A DNA stretch of 23,204 bases, taken from positions 1 to 23,204 of IMG/VR virus record IMGVR_UViG_3300031919_000012; one strand, written 5' to 3'. Shown here in pieces: positions 1 to 6,756 of this stretch. Source of the stretch: a virus. Within the stretch, counting starts at the first letter, position 1; each line of letters begins with the position of its first letter. The position numbers and the translations under genes were made by a program. The notes under the pieces are model-generated. The model ran no database searches. It worked only from the letters and a program-made list of their open reading frames with translations, and was not told where the DNA came from.

Positions 1-48
1 AAGATAATTTGAAAAACGAATGTAAAAAAGAAAAAAGGGAGGTTTTTT

Positions 49-774
49 ATGAAGCCTTTAAATAGAAAAAATTATGGTAGTATTCCGCACCTACTTGGTT
101 CAAAACTTGGTGCAACTGATAAGTATGTGCATGAAGGACAGCACAGAATATTAACAGAAAAAACTAGAGATAAGCACGATTATGTTATAGTTACTGAAAA
201 ATACGATGGTAGCAATGTAGGTATAGCAAAGGTGAATGGTAAAATAATAGCAATTACACGCTCTGGATATTTAGCAGAAACAAGCCCTTATACACAACAC
301 CATTATTTTGCTGAGTGGGTAAAATTACAGGGTGATAGATTTAATTTTATAGGAGAAAACGAACGCATTGCAGGGGAATGGATGATGTGTGCTCACGGGA
401 TTAAATACGATATATTAAAAGACCCGTTTATAGCATTTGATTACTTTATTTCAAATAATAAAAGGATGCTATATTCTGACCTTATAAGCAAAACAGCAAA
501 AGCAGAAATTGAAACACCTAGAATTATATTTCACGGCCACCAAGCATTTAGATTAGATTGGGCTTTGGAAGAGCTTAACAACAATAAACATTTGCATACA
601 GTAATTGCACACGGAAAACCTGAGGGGTTAGTTTATAGAGTTGAGCGAAAGGGAAAGTTTGATTATGCTGCAAAATTTGTTAGACAAGACCATCAATGCG
701 GAATTTATATAATAAATATTGCAGAGGAAAATTTAACGTGGAATGTTAATCCTAATAGTTTTGTCAAAAACTAA
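49..774 (+). CDS. RNA ligase, T4 Rnl2-like nucleotidyltransferase
   Basis: This 241-residue protein has the ordered motifs of the RNA ligase family (PF09414). Motif I is EKYDGSN with K51 as the predicted AMP-accepting lysine. A motif III-like GEWM lies near residue 110, motif IV EGLVYR at 192-197, and motif V AAKFVR contains K209. Family members seal nicked or broken RNA through a lysyl-AMP and an adenylylated 5' end; in phages a known role is repair of tRNA cut by host anticodon nucleases. The protein is shorter than T4 Rnl2 and seems to lack much of a C-terminal specificity domain. The purine-rich stretch GGGAGG ends 9 nt before the ATG and supports this start. The gene lies about 0.9 kb upstream of a tRNA whose halves meet in the anticodon loop, so a link is possible but inferred. 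The family call is secure; the substrate is unknown. Confidence 0.88.
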   Translation: MKPLNRKNYGSIPHLLGSKLGATDKYVHEGQHRILTEKTRDKHDYVIVTEKYDGSNVGIAKVNGKIIAITRSGYLAETSPYTQHHYFAEWVKLQGDRFNFIGENERIAGEWMMCAHGIKYDILKDPFIAFDYFISNNKRMLYSDLISKTAKAEIETPRIIFHGHQAFRLDWALEELNNNKHLHTVIAHGKPEGLVYRVERKGKFDYAAKFVRQDHQCGIYIINIAEENLTWNVNPNSFVKN

Positions 775-871
775 AAAGTATTGAAACACTGCAATAATAT
801 TTATTTTTTTTGCGTTGGAAAACATTTTTGAAGAAAATAAAAATAATATTTAATAATATAAAATAATACTA

Positions 872-879
872 TATATTTG
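872..879 (+). promoter_or_regulatory. Bacteroidota-type -7 promoter element
   Basis: TATATTTG fits the Bacteroidota sigma-A -7 consensus TAnnTTTG. It would start transcription near 886, about 20 nt before the ATG at 906. No TTTG -33 element lies at the usual 19-21 nt spacing, so only the -7 half is supported. The 775-905 gap is very AT-rich, contains a T-run near 803-810, and shows no gene. Confidence 0.55.
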
Positions 880-905
880 CACTAAACATTTAAAGTTTAA
901 AGATT

Positions 906-1544
906 ATGGAAAAAACAAAAATGACTATTCACAGAGCATTATCAGAATTAAAACTGATTGATGCAAGAATTGAAAAGGCTATTAATGTAGTTGAACCAAC
1001 TGGTTTAATACAATTAAATAAGCTTGTTAATGGTTTTTACGCAAAAGATGATTTTGAAAAAGACGTAAAAGCTAAGTTTCAATCAGTTACAGATTTGATT
1101 GAGCGTAAAAACTCTATTAAATCAGCTATCGTAAAAGCAAACGGAGCAACTATCGTTAAGGTTGGAGAAAAAAAAATGACCATTGCCGATGCAATTAACT
1201 TTAAGGCTGTAATTGCAGTTAAAAAGACATTGATTGTTCAGCTGATAAAAAAGCACAATATTGTAAAAGCAAAATTTACGCAGGAAAACGAGAAAATAAG
1301 CAATGTTGCTTTAGAAAATGCTAAAATTATGATTGGCAAACAGGGCGATGATAGGGTAAAACCTAACGATGAAGATGTGAAAAACATTGTTGAGCCTTTT
1401 GTAAAAAGAAACGAATTTCATTTAGTTGACCCTTTGAAAGTTGAAGAACTTATAGAGAAGTTGCAAAATGAAGTAAATGAATTTGAGGCAGAAGTTGACG
1501 CTGTGCTTTCTGAAATTAACGCAATTACAATAATTGAAATTTAA
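906..1544 (+). CDS. Unrecognised phage protein, helical
   Basis: I do not recognise this 212-residue protein with confidence. It is rich in Lys, Glu, Ile and Ala and looks almost entirely helical. A charged N-terminal segment (1-30) and the last 45 residues look like coiled coils, and the middle contains RKNSIKSAIVKANG followed by KKMTIADAINFK. The layout recalls small helical proteins of the DIP1984 type, but the resemblance is weak. It has no signal peptide, membrane segment or catalytic motif. It follows a TAnnTTTG promoter element with a leader of about 20 nt, so it probably opens its own transcript, which would run on into the structured RNA region at 1561-1883. It is clearly coding: one long frame with an ordinary start and codon use like its neighbours. 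Its function is unknown. Confidence 0.75.
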   Translation: MEKTKMTIHRALSELKLIDARIEKAINVVEPTGLIQLNKLVNGFYAKDDFEKDVKAKFQSVTDLIERKNSIKSAIVKANGATIVKVGEKKMTIADAINFKAVIAVKKTLIVQLIKKHNIVKAKFTQENEKISNVALENAKIMIGKQGDDRVKPNDEDVKNIVEPFVKRNEFHLVDPLKVEELIEKLQNEVNEFEAEVDAVLSEINAITIIEI

Positions 1545-1560
1545 TAATTAATAAATTGGA

Positions 1561-1883
1561 TGCCGATGCGAAAAGCCAAAATTTAATCCCCTGCTTAAGG
1601 GTAGAAAAGCAACCATATGCTAAATGGACGCAAACGGTTCTTAGGGTCATAGGTTCGATTCCTATATTTTCCGATGGAAAGTTAGCTCAGCTGGTTAGAG
1701 CATAAGACTGCAAAAACTGAAAAGTTTAAATTATAAAGTTCAAAGCAGAAAGGTTAAAATTAAAAGTTCTTACGCTTTAAAGATTAAAATATAAAAAGCA
1801 AAGTTCTTTTAAATCCCTGATAAAAGTTTTTATGAGTGATGATTAATAAACTTATGGTTTTGTACAGGGCTGCATCGGCAGCC
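1561..1883 (+). ncRNA. Structured RNA region enclosing a permuted tRNA
   Basis: The 418-nt gap between the genes ending at 1544 and starting at 1963 has no convincing ORF but strong RNA structure. TGCCGATGCG (1561-1570) pairs with TGCATCGGCA (1871-1880) over nine Watson-Crick pairs plus one G-U, closing a domain that contains the permuted tRNA at 1639-1714. Internal hairpins include AGCA/TGCT (1608-1621), AAACT-GAAA-AGTTT (1714-1727, GNRA-like loop, directly after the anticodon loop), CTTTTA/TAAAAG (1806-1811 with 1821-1826) and AAGTTT/AAACTT (from about 1825 to 1853). CCCTG (1815-1819) can also pair with CAGGG (1865-1869). In unpermuted order the closing helix would be one split hairpin, as in a permuted intron-exon design. 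However, I could not find the usual group I P7 sequences, so the class of RNA is unknown. Confidence 0.6.
1639..1714 (+). tRNA. Circularly permuted tRNA-Cys(GCA)-like gene
   Basis: The 3' half comes first: anticodon stem strand TCTTA (1639-1643), variable loop GGGTC, T stem ATAGG/CCTAT with loop TTCGATT (1649-1665), acceptor strand ATTTTCC (1666-1672), then G1673. After AT comes the 5' half: acceptor GGAAAGT (1676-1682), D stem GCTC/GAGC with loop AGCTGGTTA (1685-1701), anticodon stem TAAGA (1703-1707), and loop CTGCAAA (1708-1714). TAAGA pairs fully with TCTTA, and GGAAAGT pairs with ATTTTCC with one G-U. D- and T-loop signatures are canonical. The anticodon reads GCA (Cys), but G follows the acceptor stem, whereas bacterial tRNA-Cys normally has U73. 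No CCA is encoded. No matching 5' half lies upstream and no matching 3' half downstream. It could instead be the remains of two tandem tRNAs. Confidence 0.72.
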
Positions 1884-1888
1884 TTTTA
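1866..1888 (+). terminator. Possible intrinsic terminator hairpin
   Basis: GGCTGC-ATCG-GCAGCC (1868-1883) is a perfect 6-bp GC-rich hairpin with a tetraloop, extendable by G-U and A-U pairs and followed by a short TTTT. It could end the transcript carrying the permuted tRNA. The U-tract is only four bases, so termination may be weak. The same bases form the 3' strand of the long-range helix with 1561-1570, so the two structures exclude each other. Confidence 0.45.
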
Positions 1889-1962
1889 AATAGATGCAGA
1901 AAGCTTGATAATGTTAATACGAGGTAGTAACCTTTTTTATTTGTTTTTTTGGGGGGCTTTTT

Positions 1963-2868
1963 ATGCTTAATTTATTTGGTGAAGAAACTCCTGAACCAGT
2001 TAAAAAGCTAAAAGATTGGTTTGTCGTACCGCCTTTTTCAATTCTTAATTCTGCTTCAAAAGATTGGCAAGAAAAGAAAAAAAAGTGGATGATTAAGATT
2101 AATGATAAAGCTCAGGCACGCAGCAATAAGCTAAGATGTTATACTGATGTTGGTGTTGATTTTATGAATATAAAAGGCGATATAACAAGCGTATTAGACC
2201 CTGTTTTATGTGAAGTATTACTAAGTTGGTTTACAGAAGATAAGCACATATGCTTTGACCCTTTTGCAGGCGATGCTGTTTTTGGCTTCGTAAGTACATA
2301 TAAAAATAGAATATTTAAAGGTATTGAGTTAAGAAAAGAGCAGGTTTTATTTAATCAAACACTCTTAGATACTTTTGAACTTAACGGAAGATATATTTGC
2401 GACACTTCCGAAAATATGAATGATTATATTGAAGATGAAAGCTGTGATTTTATTTTCAGCTGCCCACCTTATGCAGATTTAGAAATATATTCAGACGACC
2501 CAAAAGACCTTAGCACAATGGAATATGATGAGTTTTTTAATGTTATAGGTAGAATATTAACGAATACATACAAAAAACTTAAAAAAAACCGTTTCGCATG
2601 TATTGTGATTGGAGAAGTTAGGCACAAGAAAACAGGCGAATATATCGGTATAGTTCCGAATGTTATTAATATAATGCGTGATGCAGGATATAAATATTAT
2701 AATGAAATGATATTACAGACGCCAATAGGTAATTTGCACATGAGAGCAGGGCGTTATATGAACCAAAATAGAAAGATTGGTAAGATGCACCAAAATGTAT
2801 TAGTTTTTTACAAAGGAGATTTAAACAAAATTAAAAACAACTTTAAAAGCTTGAAGGATGAAAGCTGA
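1963..2868 (+). CDS. Phage DNA methyltransferase (amino-group type)
   Basis: This 301-residue enzyme should transfer methyl groups from S-adenosylmethionine to adenine N6 or cytosine N4 in DNA. The SAM-binding motif I is DPFAG (99-103), and the catalytic motif IV is SCPPY (166-170), a variant of the D/S-PPY signature. The N-terminal VPPFSILNSASKDWQEKK segment, TSVLDPVLCE (75-84), GIELR (120-124) and the motif downstream of CPPY (DLEIYSDDPKDLS) match a methylase family common in phage genomes. No restriction nuclease is adjacent, so this is probably an orphan enzyme that protects phage DNA from host restriction (inference). It starts after a T- and G-rich leader (GGGGGG at 1951-1956). Its last 11 bp overlap the SpeD-like gene, so the two are probably translated together. 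The target sequence cannot be read from the protein. Confidence 0.88.
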   Translation: MLNLFGEETPEPVKKLKDWFVVPPFSILNSASKDWQEKKKKWMIKINDKAQARSNKLRCYTDVGVDFMNIKGDITSVLDPVLCEVLLSWFTEDKHICFDPFAGDAVFGFVSTYKNRIFKGIELRKEQVLFNQTLLDTFELNGRYICDTSENMNDYIEDESCDFIFSCPPYADLEIYSDDPKDLSTMEYDEFFNVIGRILTNTYKKLKKNRFACIVIGEVRHKKTGEYIGIVPNVINIMRDAGYKYYNEMILQTPIGNLHMRAGRYMNQNRKIGKMHQNVLVFYKGDLNKIKNNFKSLKDES

Positions 2869-3166
2869 GATATACAATATTAGGGGATGGGTAGCAGAAA
2901 CAGACCCGACAAAATTAAAAAACATTTATAGTGATATGTTGGTGTTAAGTGGGTTCGACATACTTAACTTTCAAGATTATTATTTTAATCCGATCGGATG
3001 GACTGGATTATGGTTGCTTGGAGAAAGTCACTTTGCAATTCACACATTCCCAGAGGAAAATAAAAGCTATATAGAATTAAGTAGTTGTAATGAGGATTAT
3101 TATAATTACTTTCTTTTTAACCTTAATGGCTTTGAAAAAGCCAAAGAGCGAGGGCAAAAAAAATAA
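2858..3166 (+). CDS. speD: SpeD-like pyruvoyl-dependent decarboxylase
   Basis: This 102-residue protein aligns with the small prokaryotic (class 1b) S-adenosylmethionine decarboxylases. S57 in GESHF is the expected self-cleavage site that becomes the pyruvoyl group, H62 lies in AIHTFPE, and C77 in ELSSC is the expected catalytic acid. Their spacing equals S63, H68 and C83 of the Thermotoga maritima enzyme. SpeD makes decarboxylated SAM for spermidine synthesis. Phage and bacterial homologues are also known that decarboxylate ornithine or arginine, so the substrate is uncertain. It is slightly shorter than usual (about 120-130 residues). No spermidine synthase gene is nearby. It begins inside the methyltransferase gene, an 11-bp overlap. 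Products could be polyamines that neutralise packaged DNA, or the role could be lowering SAM; both are inference. Confidence 0.82.
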   Translation: MKAEIYNIRGWVAETDPTKLKNIYSDMLVLSGFDILNFQDYYFNPIGWTGLWLLGESHFAIHTFPEENKSYIELSSCNEDYYNYFLFNLNGFEKAKERGQKK

Positions 3167-3187
3167 ATAAAAAAAACAATTACGCAC

Positions 3188-3195
3188 TAACTTTG
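3188..3195 (+). promoter_or_regulatory. Bacteroidota-type -7 element in intergenic region
   Basis: TAACTTTG matches TAnnTTTG exactly. No -33 TTTG is present at 19-21 nt upstream. The nearest gene start is almost 400 nt downstream, so if active it would make a long leader or a separate small RNA. Confidence 0.35.
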
Positions 3196-3539
3196 CTACG
3201 AAGCACGGCTATTGTGTACAACGTATGTATAAAAGTACATATATCAATGTAACGAAAGTTAATAACAATGTAGATAACTAGAGATAGTAACTAATAAGAT
3301 TAATCTAAAGGATAAGAGAAACAACGGAATACATGAGACTAAAGAAGAAGCACAGGAAGAATATGATATGCTAATAGGTTCTGTAAGAGGTATTTAGGAA
3401 AGCCGCAATTTATGTTCCAAAGTCCGCCGAGGCGAAAATATGGTTGTATTTTAAGAGTTGTTTTAAATTAGCCTTTAAATAGCGTTTTTAGCTCGTTTAA
3501 TGAATGATAATAAAGTCTTGTACTGGGGTTATGGTACAA

Positions 3540-3571
3540 TTTGCATAAGTGTTTATTTTGTTGTAATTTTG
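3540..3571 (+). promoter_or_regulatory. Promoter of the packaging/head operon
   Basis: TTTG (3540-3543), 20 nt, then TAATTTTG (3564-3571) fits the Bacteroidota consensus TTTG-N19-21-TAnnTTTG in both halves. Transcription would begin near 3578, leaving a leader of about 10 nt before the small terminase ATG at 3589. This is the best complete promoter in the window. Confidence 0.7.
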
Positions 3572-3588
3572 TTTTATAAAAGATTTCG

Positions 3589-4182
3589 ATGCCAAATAAT
3601 TTAACACGAAAAGATATAGCCAATTTAATAGGTAAGACTCCTCAGTATATTGGTGTTCATATTAAGCGGGGTCATTTAATTGAGTATAACAAACGAATAG
3701 ATACTGACAATCCAAAGAACAAGGCATTTTTAAATAAATTTATCACAAAAGAAGTTGAAAGAGAATCGAATGAATCTGAAGAAATTGAACCGACCGAAAA
3801 GAAAAAGGGTATTAACTCTGGAAATATAGATTATGTATTAAAGCAGCATGATTTAAAATTAAAGATTGTAAACATTGAAAAGGGTCGTTTAGATTTAGAT
3901 AAGAAAAAAGGGAAATTAATTGAAATTTTAGCGGCTCAAGATGTGATGCAACGGAGCGTGGTAGTTTTGAGTTATAAATACAGACAGGAATCGAAGCAAT
4001 TTATAACAGAGTTAGTAGCAAAATACAATATTCCAGATACAGATTTAGCAGGAATACAAAAATGGTTTGATAATACAATTAATAAAGCGGTTAAGGAATC
4101 TAAGGATTTAATTAAAAGTGAATGTCAGATAATAGCAAGTGAATATTCTAATTTACTTAACGTTGGAGAATCGAAAACATAA
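3589..4182 (+). CDS. Terminase small subunit
   Basis: The N-terminal residues 4-30 (LTRKDIANLIGKTPQYIGVH) form a helix-turn-helix of the type that recognises the packaging start site. A charged linker of Glu and Lys follows (about 55-75), then a long helical region with KLKIVNIEKGRLDLDKKKG and a C-terminal domain. This plan and the 197-residue length suit Nu1-type small terminases. The gene lies just upstream of the large terminase, which is the usual place. The call rests on HTH plus position more than on sequence identity. It is the first gene after the strong promoter at 3540-3571. The 100 bp between its stop and the large terminase contains only a short frame without ATG. Confidence 0.7.
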   Translation: MPNNLTRKDIANLIGKTPQYIGVHIKRGHLIEYNKRIDTDNPKNKAFLNKFITKEVERESNESEEIEPTEKKKGINSGNIDYVLKQHDLKLKIVNIEKGRLDLDKKKGKLIEILAAQDVMQRSVVVLSYKYRQESKQFITELVAKYNIPDTDLAGIQKWFDNTINKAVKESKDLIKSECQIIASEYSNLLNVGESKT

Positions 4183-4283
4183 TTTATAAAACAGAGCGTA
4201 AAAATCACTCATCGCATTATGCTGGGTGGGTAGTTCACAAATCATATTTTGATAAAGATAAATAGTATTGTTAAAATAGATTA

Positions 4284-6266
4284 ATGCTAAACAAACTTCT
4301 TAAAATAACAAACTTTGCCTTTGAGATTTCGGATATTTTACCCTCAGAATATTCGAGACGAAGATTTATGAAAAGCGGAGAAAGTCCTTTTGATGGTACT
4401 AAATTTAATATTGATAAAACTCCATATTTAAAAGAAATCCACGATTTCTTTTCTCCATATAATAACAAAAACGTATTAGCATTAATGAAGGGGCATCAAT
4501 TAGGGTTTAATGCTACAATTGAAAACGGAATTTGTTATCGAATATCTGAATGTCCAACAAATATAATGGTTGTTAGTGCCAATGAAGGTTTGGCAGCTAA
4601 AGCTATGGATAGAATTAATAAAGCTATAGATGGATTTAATTTAGGACATTTAATAAGAATAGATCAGCCTTCAAGAAAAAATAAAGCTACAGGTGATACG
4701 GCCTCATGGAAACAATTTTCAGGCGGATCGTTAATATCTTTTGGGGGACAATCTCTGGCTAATATGAGATCAAACATTATTCAAATAGTTATCGCAGATG
4801 AATGTGATACATATAAATTGAAAGATGATAAAATAGGTTCCTTTATTGATGTAATGGAAGATAGAACTTCATCTTATGGAGCTTCAAGAAAAATAATATA
4901 CGGATCAACTCCTTTATTAAAACATAGTTCTATTATTTATTCAGTATTTTTATTAGGCGATCAAAGATATTATAATATACCATGTCCTATATGCGGTGAA
5001 TTAATTACTTTAGAATGGTATGGCAAAAATAATAATGGCACAAAATACGGGGTTTTATTTGATGTTAAAAAAAATAGAGTAGTAAAAGGGTCGGTTCGTT
5101 ATCGGTGTCAAAAATGCGAAAACGATTTTCAGGAAAAACGATGGAAAACAGAAATAATACAAGCTGGTGAGTGGATTCCAACAGCAGAACCAATTGCAGA
5201 TAATTATGGAAGTTATGCAATTAGTAGTCTTTATGCTCCTGTTGAAATGAAAAACTGGACAGATTATGCAATTAAATATCAATCAATATATCCACGTGCA
5301 GGAATGCCAGATGCAGTAAAATTACAATCTTTTAACAATTCTGTATTAGCACTTGTTTGGGAAGAAAAAGGTAAAATTCCAAAAATTAATAAACTTCAAA
5401 ATAACTCCCGGGATTACAAAATAGGAACTATTCCTTTTGAACTTTGCAAAGAAGATAATAACGGAGATATAATAATGCTTACTTGTGCCTGCGACCTTAA
5501 CGGTGTCATGGATGGTGAAAATGGAGACGATGTAAGACTAGATTATGAAATAAAAGCATGGTCTGAAAATGGCGCTTCATATAGTGTTGATGCTGGAAGT
5601 ATTGGAACTTTTATAAGTAAAACTATTCGGCATAAAGAAGACCCTAATAGGAATAAATGGACTTATAGACATTATGATGAGTTTTCAGTTTGGAATCCGT
5701 TTAAGGAACTTATTGAAAAAGATTATGAAGGGATGAATGTAATGTTTACAGCCGTTGATACATCTCATTTTACTGAATATGCGAGGGATTTTGTTAAAGC
5801 AACTCAATCTGAAGGGCTTCCGGTTTACGAATTTCAGGGAGAAAAAATGGAATCTTTTAGAATGGTCGATCAAAATGTTCAGTTATTTAAAAAGTCAAAA
5901 GAAGTACCGAGCCTTTATTTGATTAATGTAAATAAAGTTAAAGATAACTTATCAAATTATATGCAACTTGAAGCGACTGAAGATTACCAGCCTTCAAACT
6001 TTATGAATTTCCCAAATCCTTCCGGTGGCAAATATGATTATAAAAACTATTTTTCACATTTTGAGGGAGAACAAAGAAAACTAAAAAGAAATTCCAATAA
6101 TGTTGAATATTATCTTTGGGAACGTAGGGCAGGGAAACAAAATCACTTCTGGGATTGTAAAGTTTATAATTATGCAATAAAAGAAATCTTAATAGACATG
6201 GTTTGTAAAGAAATTAAAGTTGATCCGCTTTGGAGTAACTTTTGTATGATTTTGAAAACTGCCTAA
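4284..6266 (+). CDS. Terminase large subunit, GpA family
   Basis: This 660-residue protein is the packaging motor and nuclease that pumps DNA into the prohead and cuts it. It belongs to the lambda GpA-type family (PF05876). The ATPase part has a degenerate Walker A around KGHQLGFNAT (69-78), a Walker B IVIADECD (168-175) and a GSTP coupling motif (207-210). A family-typical zinc-binding insertion has CPIC (234-237) and CQKC (275-278). The nuclease domain begins with an acidic strand CACDLNG near 403 and contains TAVDTS near 490. Length is normal. GpA-type terminases usually make cohesive ends, so cos packaging is likely (inference). Its TAA overlaps the stop of the convergent minus-strand gene by 4 bp. 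Confidence 0.93.
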   Translation: MLNKLLKITNFAFEISDILPSEYSRRRFMKSGESPFDGTKFNIDKTPYLKEIHDFFSPYNNKNVLALMKGHQLGFNATIENGICYRISECPTNIMVVSANEGLAAKAMDRINKAIDGFNLGHLIRIDQPSRKNKATGDTASWKQFSGGSLISFGGQSLANMRSNIIQIVIADECDTYKLKDDKIGSFIDVMEDRTSSYGASRKIIYGSTPLLKHSSIIYSVFLLGDQRYYNIPCPICGELITLEWYGKNNNGTKYGVLFDVKKNRVVKGSVRYRCQKCENDFQEKRWKTEIIQAGEWIPTAEPIADNYGSYAISSLYAPVEMKNWTDYAIKYQSIYPRAGMPDAVKLQSFNNSVLALVWEEKGKIPKINKLQNNSRDYKIGTIPFELCKEDNNGDIIMLTCACDLNGVMDGENGDDVRLDYEIKAWSENGASYSVDAGSIGTFISKTIRHKEDPNRNKWTYRHYDEFSVWNPFKELIEKDYEGMNVMFTAVDTSHFTEYARDFVKATQSEGLPVYEFQGEKMESFRMVDQNVQLFKKSKEVPSLYLINVNKVKDNLSNYMQLEATEDYQPSNFMNFPNPSGGKYDYKNYFSHFEGEQRKLKRNSNNVEYYLWERRAGKQNHFWDCKVYNYAIKEILIDMVCKEIKVDPLWSNFCMILKTA

Positions 6267-6523
6267 ACTGGGTAAATTTCTATTTGTGTTTTTTCAAAAT
6301 ACATACAAATCTTTTTATTCTCAAAACAAATCTTTTTAATTCCTTTTGAGTTTTCTATTTTATTATGTATGTTTTCTATTTTATTAATTTGATAATCTTT
6401 CCATTTACTATCAATTAATTTTCCGTATAAACCACTTCGACTAATATTTAAGTATTGTGCTAATTGAGTTTTAGACATATATCCTAAAATCTTATTTGCT
6501 TTTTTAGTTGTTTTTTCGTTCAT
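6263..6523 (-). CDS. Small helix-turn-helix protein
   Basis: The protein has 86 residues. Residues 16-42 (MSKTQLAQYLNISRSGLYGK) read as a helix-turn-helix: a TQLAQYLNIS first helix, a turn, then an SRSGLYGKLI recognition helix. The remainder is Lys/Ile/Asn-rich and helical, followed by a short beta-like tail. It is probably a DNA-binding regulator. It is the last gene of a three-gene minus-strand operon and ends convergently with the large terminase, overlapping it by 4 bp. What it regulates is unknown; candidates are its own operon and the divergent head genes. It is very AT-rich compared with the structural genes. Confidence 0.6.
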   Translation of the reverse strand: MNEKTTKKANKILGYMSKTQLAQYLNISRSGLYGKLIDSKWKDYQINKIENIHNKIENSKGIKKICFENKKICMYFEKTQIEIYPV

Positions 6524-6525
6524 AA

Positions 6526-6756
6526 TTATTCAGATAATGAATCAAAGTTCTTTTGTTCTAAGTTTCTATGAATATCTCTAAACTCATTATTACACATCAA
6601 GGCTGCTCTTTTTAATTCATAATTTAATAAATTATTAGCTTGACCTATTAACTTACTCATTGCACTTGCTTGTGCAACGTCAATTTCGTTTGAATCTAAC
6701 TTTTCCATGTATATACATAGTAAAGAAAACATTGATTTTGTGTTTACTGGTCTCAT
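6526..6756 (-). CDS. Small helical phage protein, function unknown
   Basis: This 76-residue protein is predicted helical, with a pattern seen in many short phage proteins: a hydrophobic N-terminal helix (SMFSLLCIYMEKL), then EIDVAQASAMSKLIGQANNL and a basic ELKRAA segment. No catalytic residues or membrane segment are evident. It overlaps the upstream 201-residue gene by 4 bp (ATGA type) and ends 2 bp before the downstream HTH gene, so the three genes form one translationally coupled operon. Function unknown. Confidence 0.6.
   Translation of the reverse strand: MRPVNTKSMFSLLCIYMEKLDSNEIDVAQASAMSKLIGQANNLLNYELKRAALMCNNEFRDIHRNLEQKNFDSLSE

Larger units (their letters stand above)
3167..3588 (+). 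other. Intergenic region of 422 bp with promoter signals
   Basis: No gene is convincing here. The region contains a -7 element (3188-3195), an inverted repeat TATGTA-6 nt-TACATA (3224-3241), a small TAAC-GAAA-GTTA hairpin near 3251-3264, and the promoter at 3540-3571. An open frame ending in a TAG near 3397 (its last residues read EEYDMLIGSVRGI) has no ATG start and is at best a gene remnant. The stretch from about 3200 could be a short RNA transcribed from the first -7 element, but I see no recognisable family. Confidence 0.5.

Noticed and set aside
782-812. Intrinsic terminator after the RNA ligase gene
   Set aside because: The T-run is present, but the only pairing is a weak AT-rich GCAA/TTGC hairpin with a long loop.
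1639-1714. tmRNA or attachment-site tRNA fragment
   Set aside because: Full D and anticodon arms rule out tmRNA, and an attachment site would carry only a 3' part; both halves here are complete and complementary.
1545-1962. Classical group I intron around the tRNA halves
   Set aside because: The arrangement suits a permuted intron, but GACTA/TAGTC-type P7 strands and a clear P1 guide are not found; kept only as a hypothesis.
3274-3397. Open frame with Glu-rich peptide ending EEYDMLIGSVRGI
   Set aside because: No start codon in frame, under 45 codons, no neighbour logic; noted only in the intergenic entry.
4161-4262. Short open frame overlapping the end of the small terminase gene, ending YAGWVVHKSYFDKDK-stop
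   Set aside because: No ATG and only about 34 codons; no slippery site at the overlap. It could be a remnant, but coding cannot be supported.
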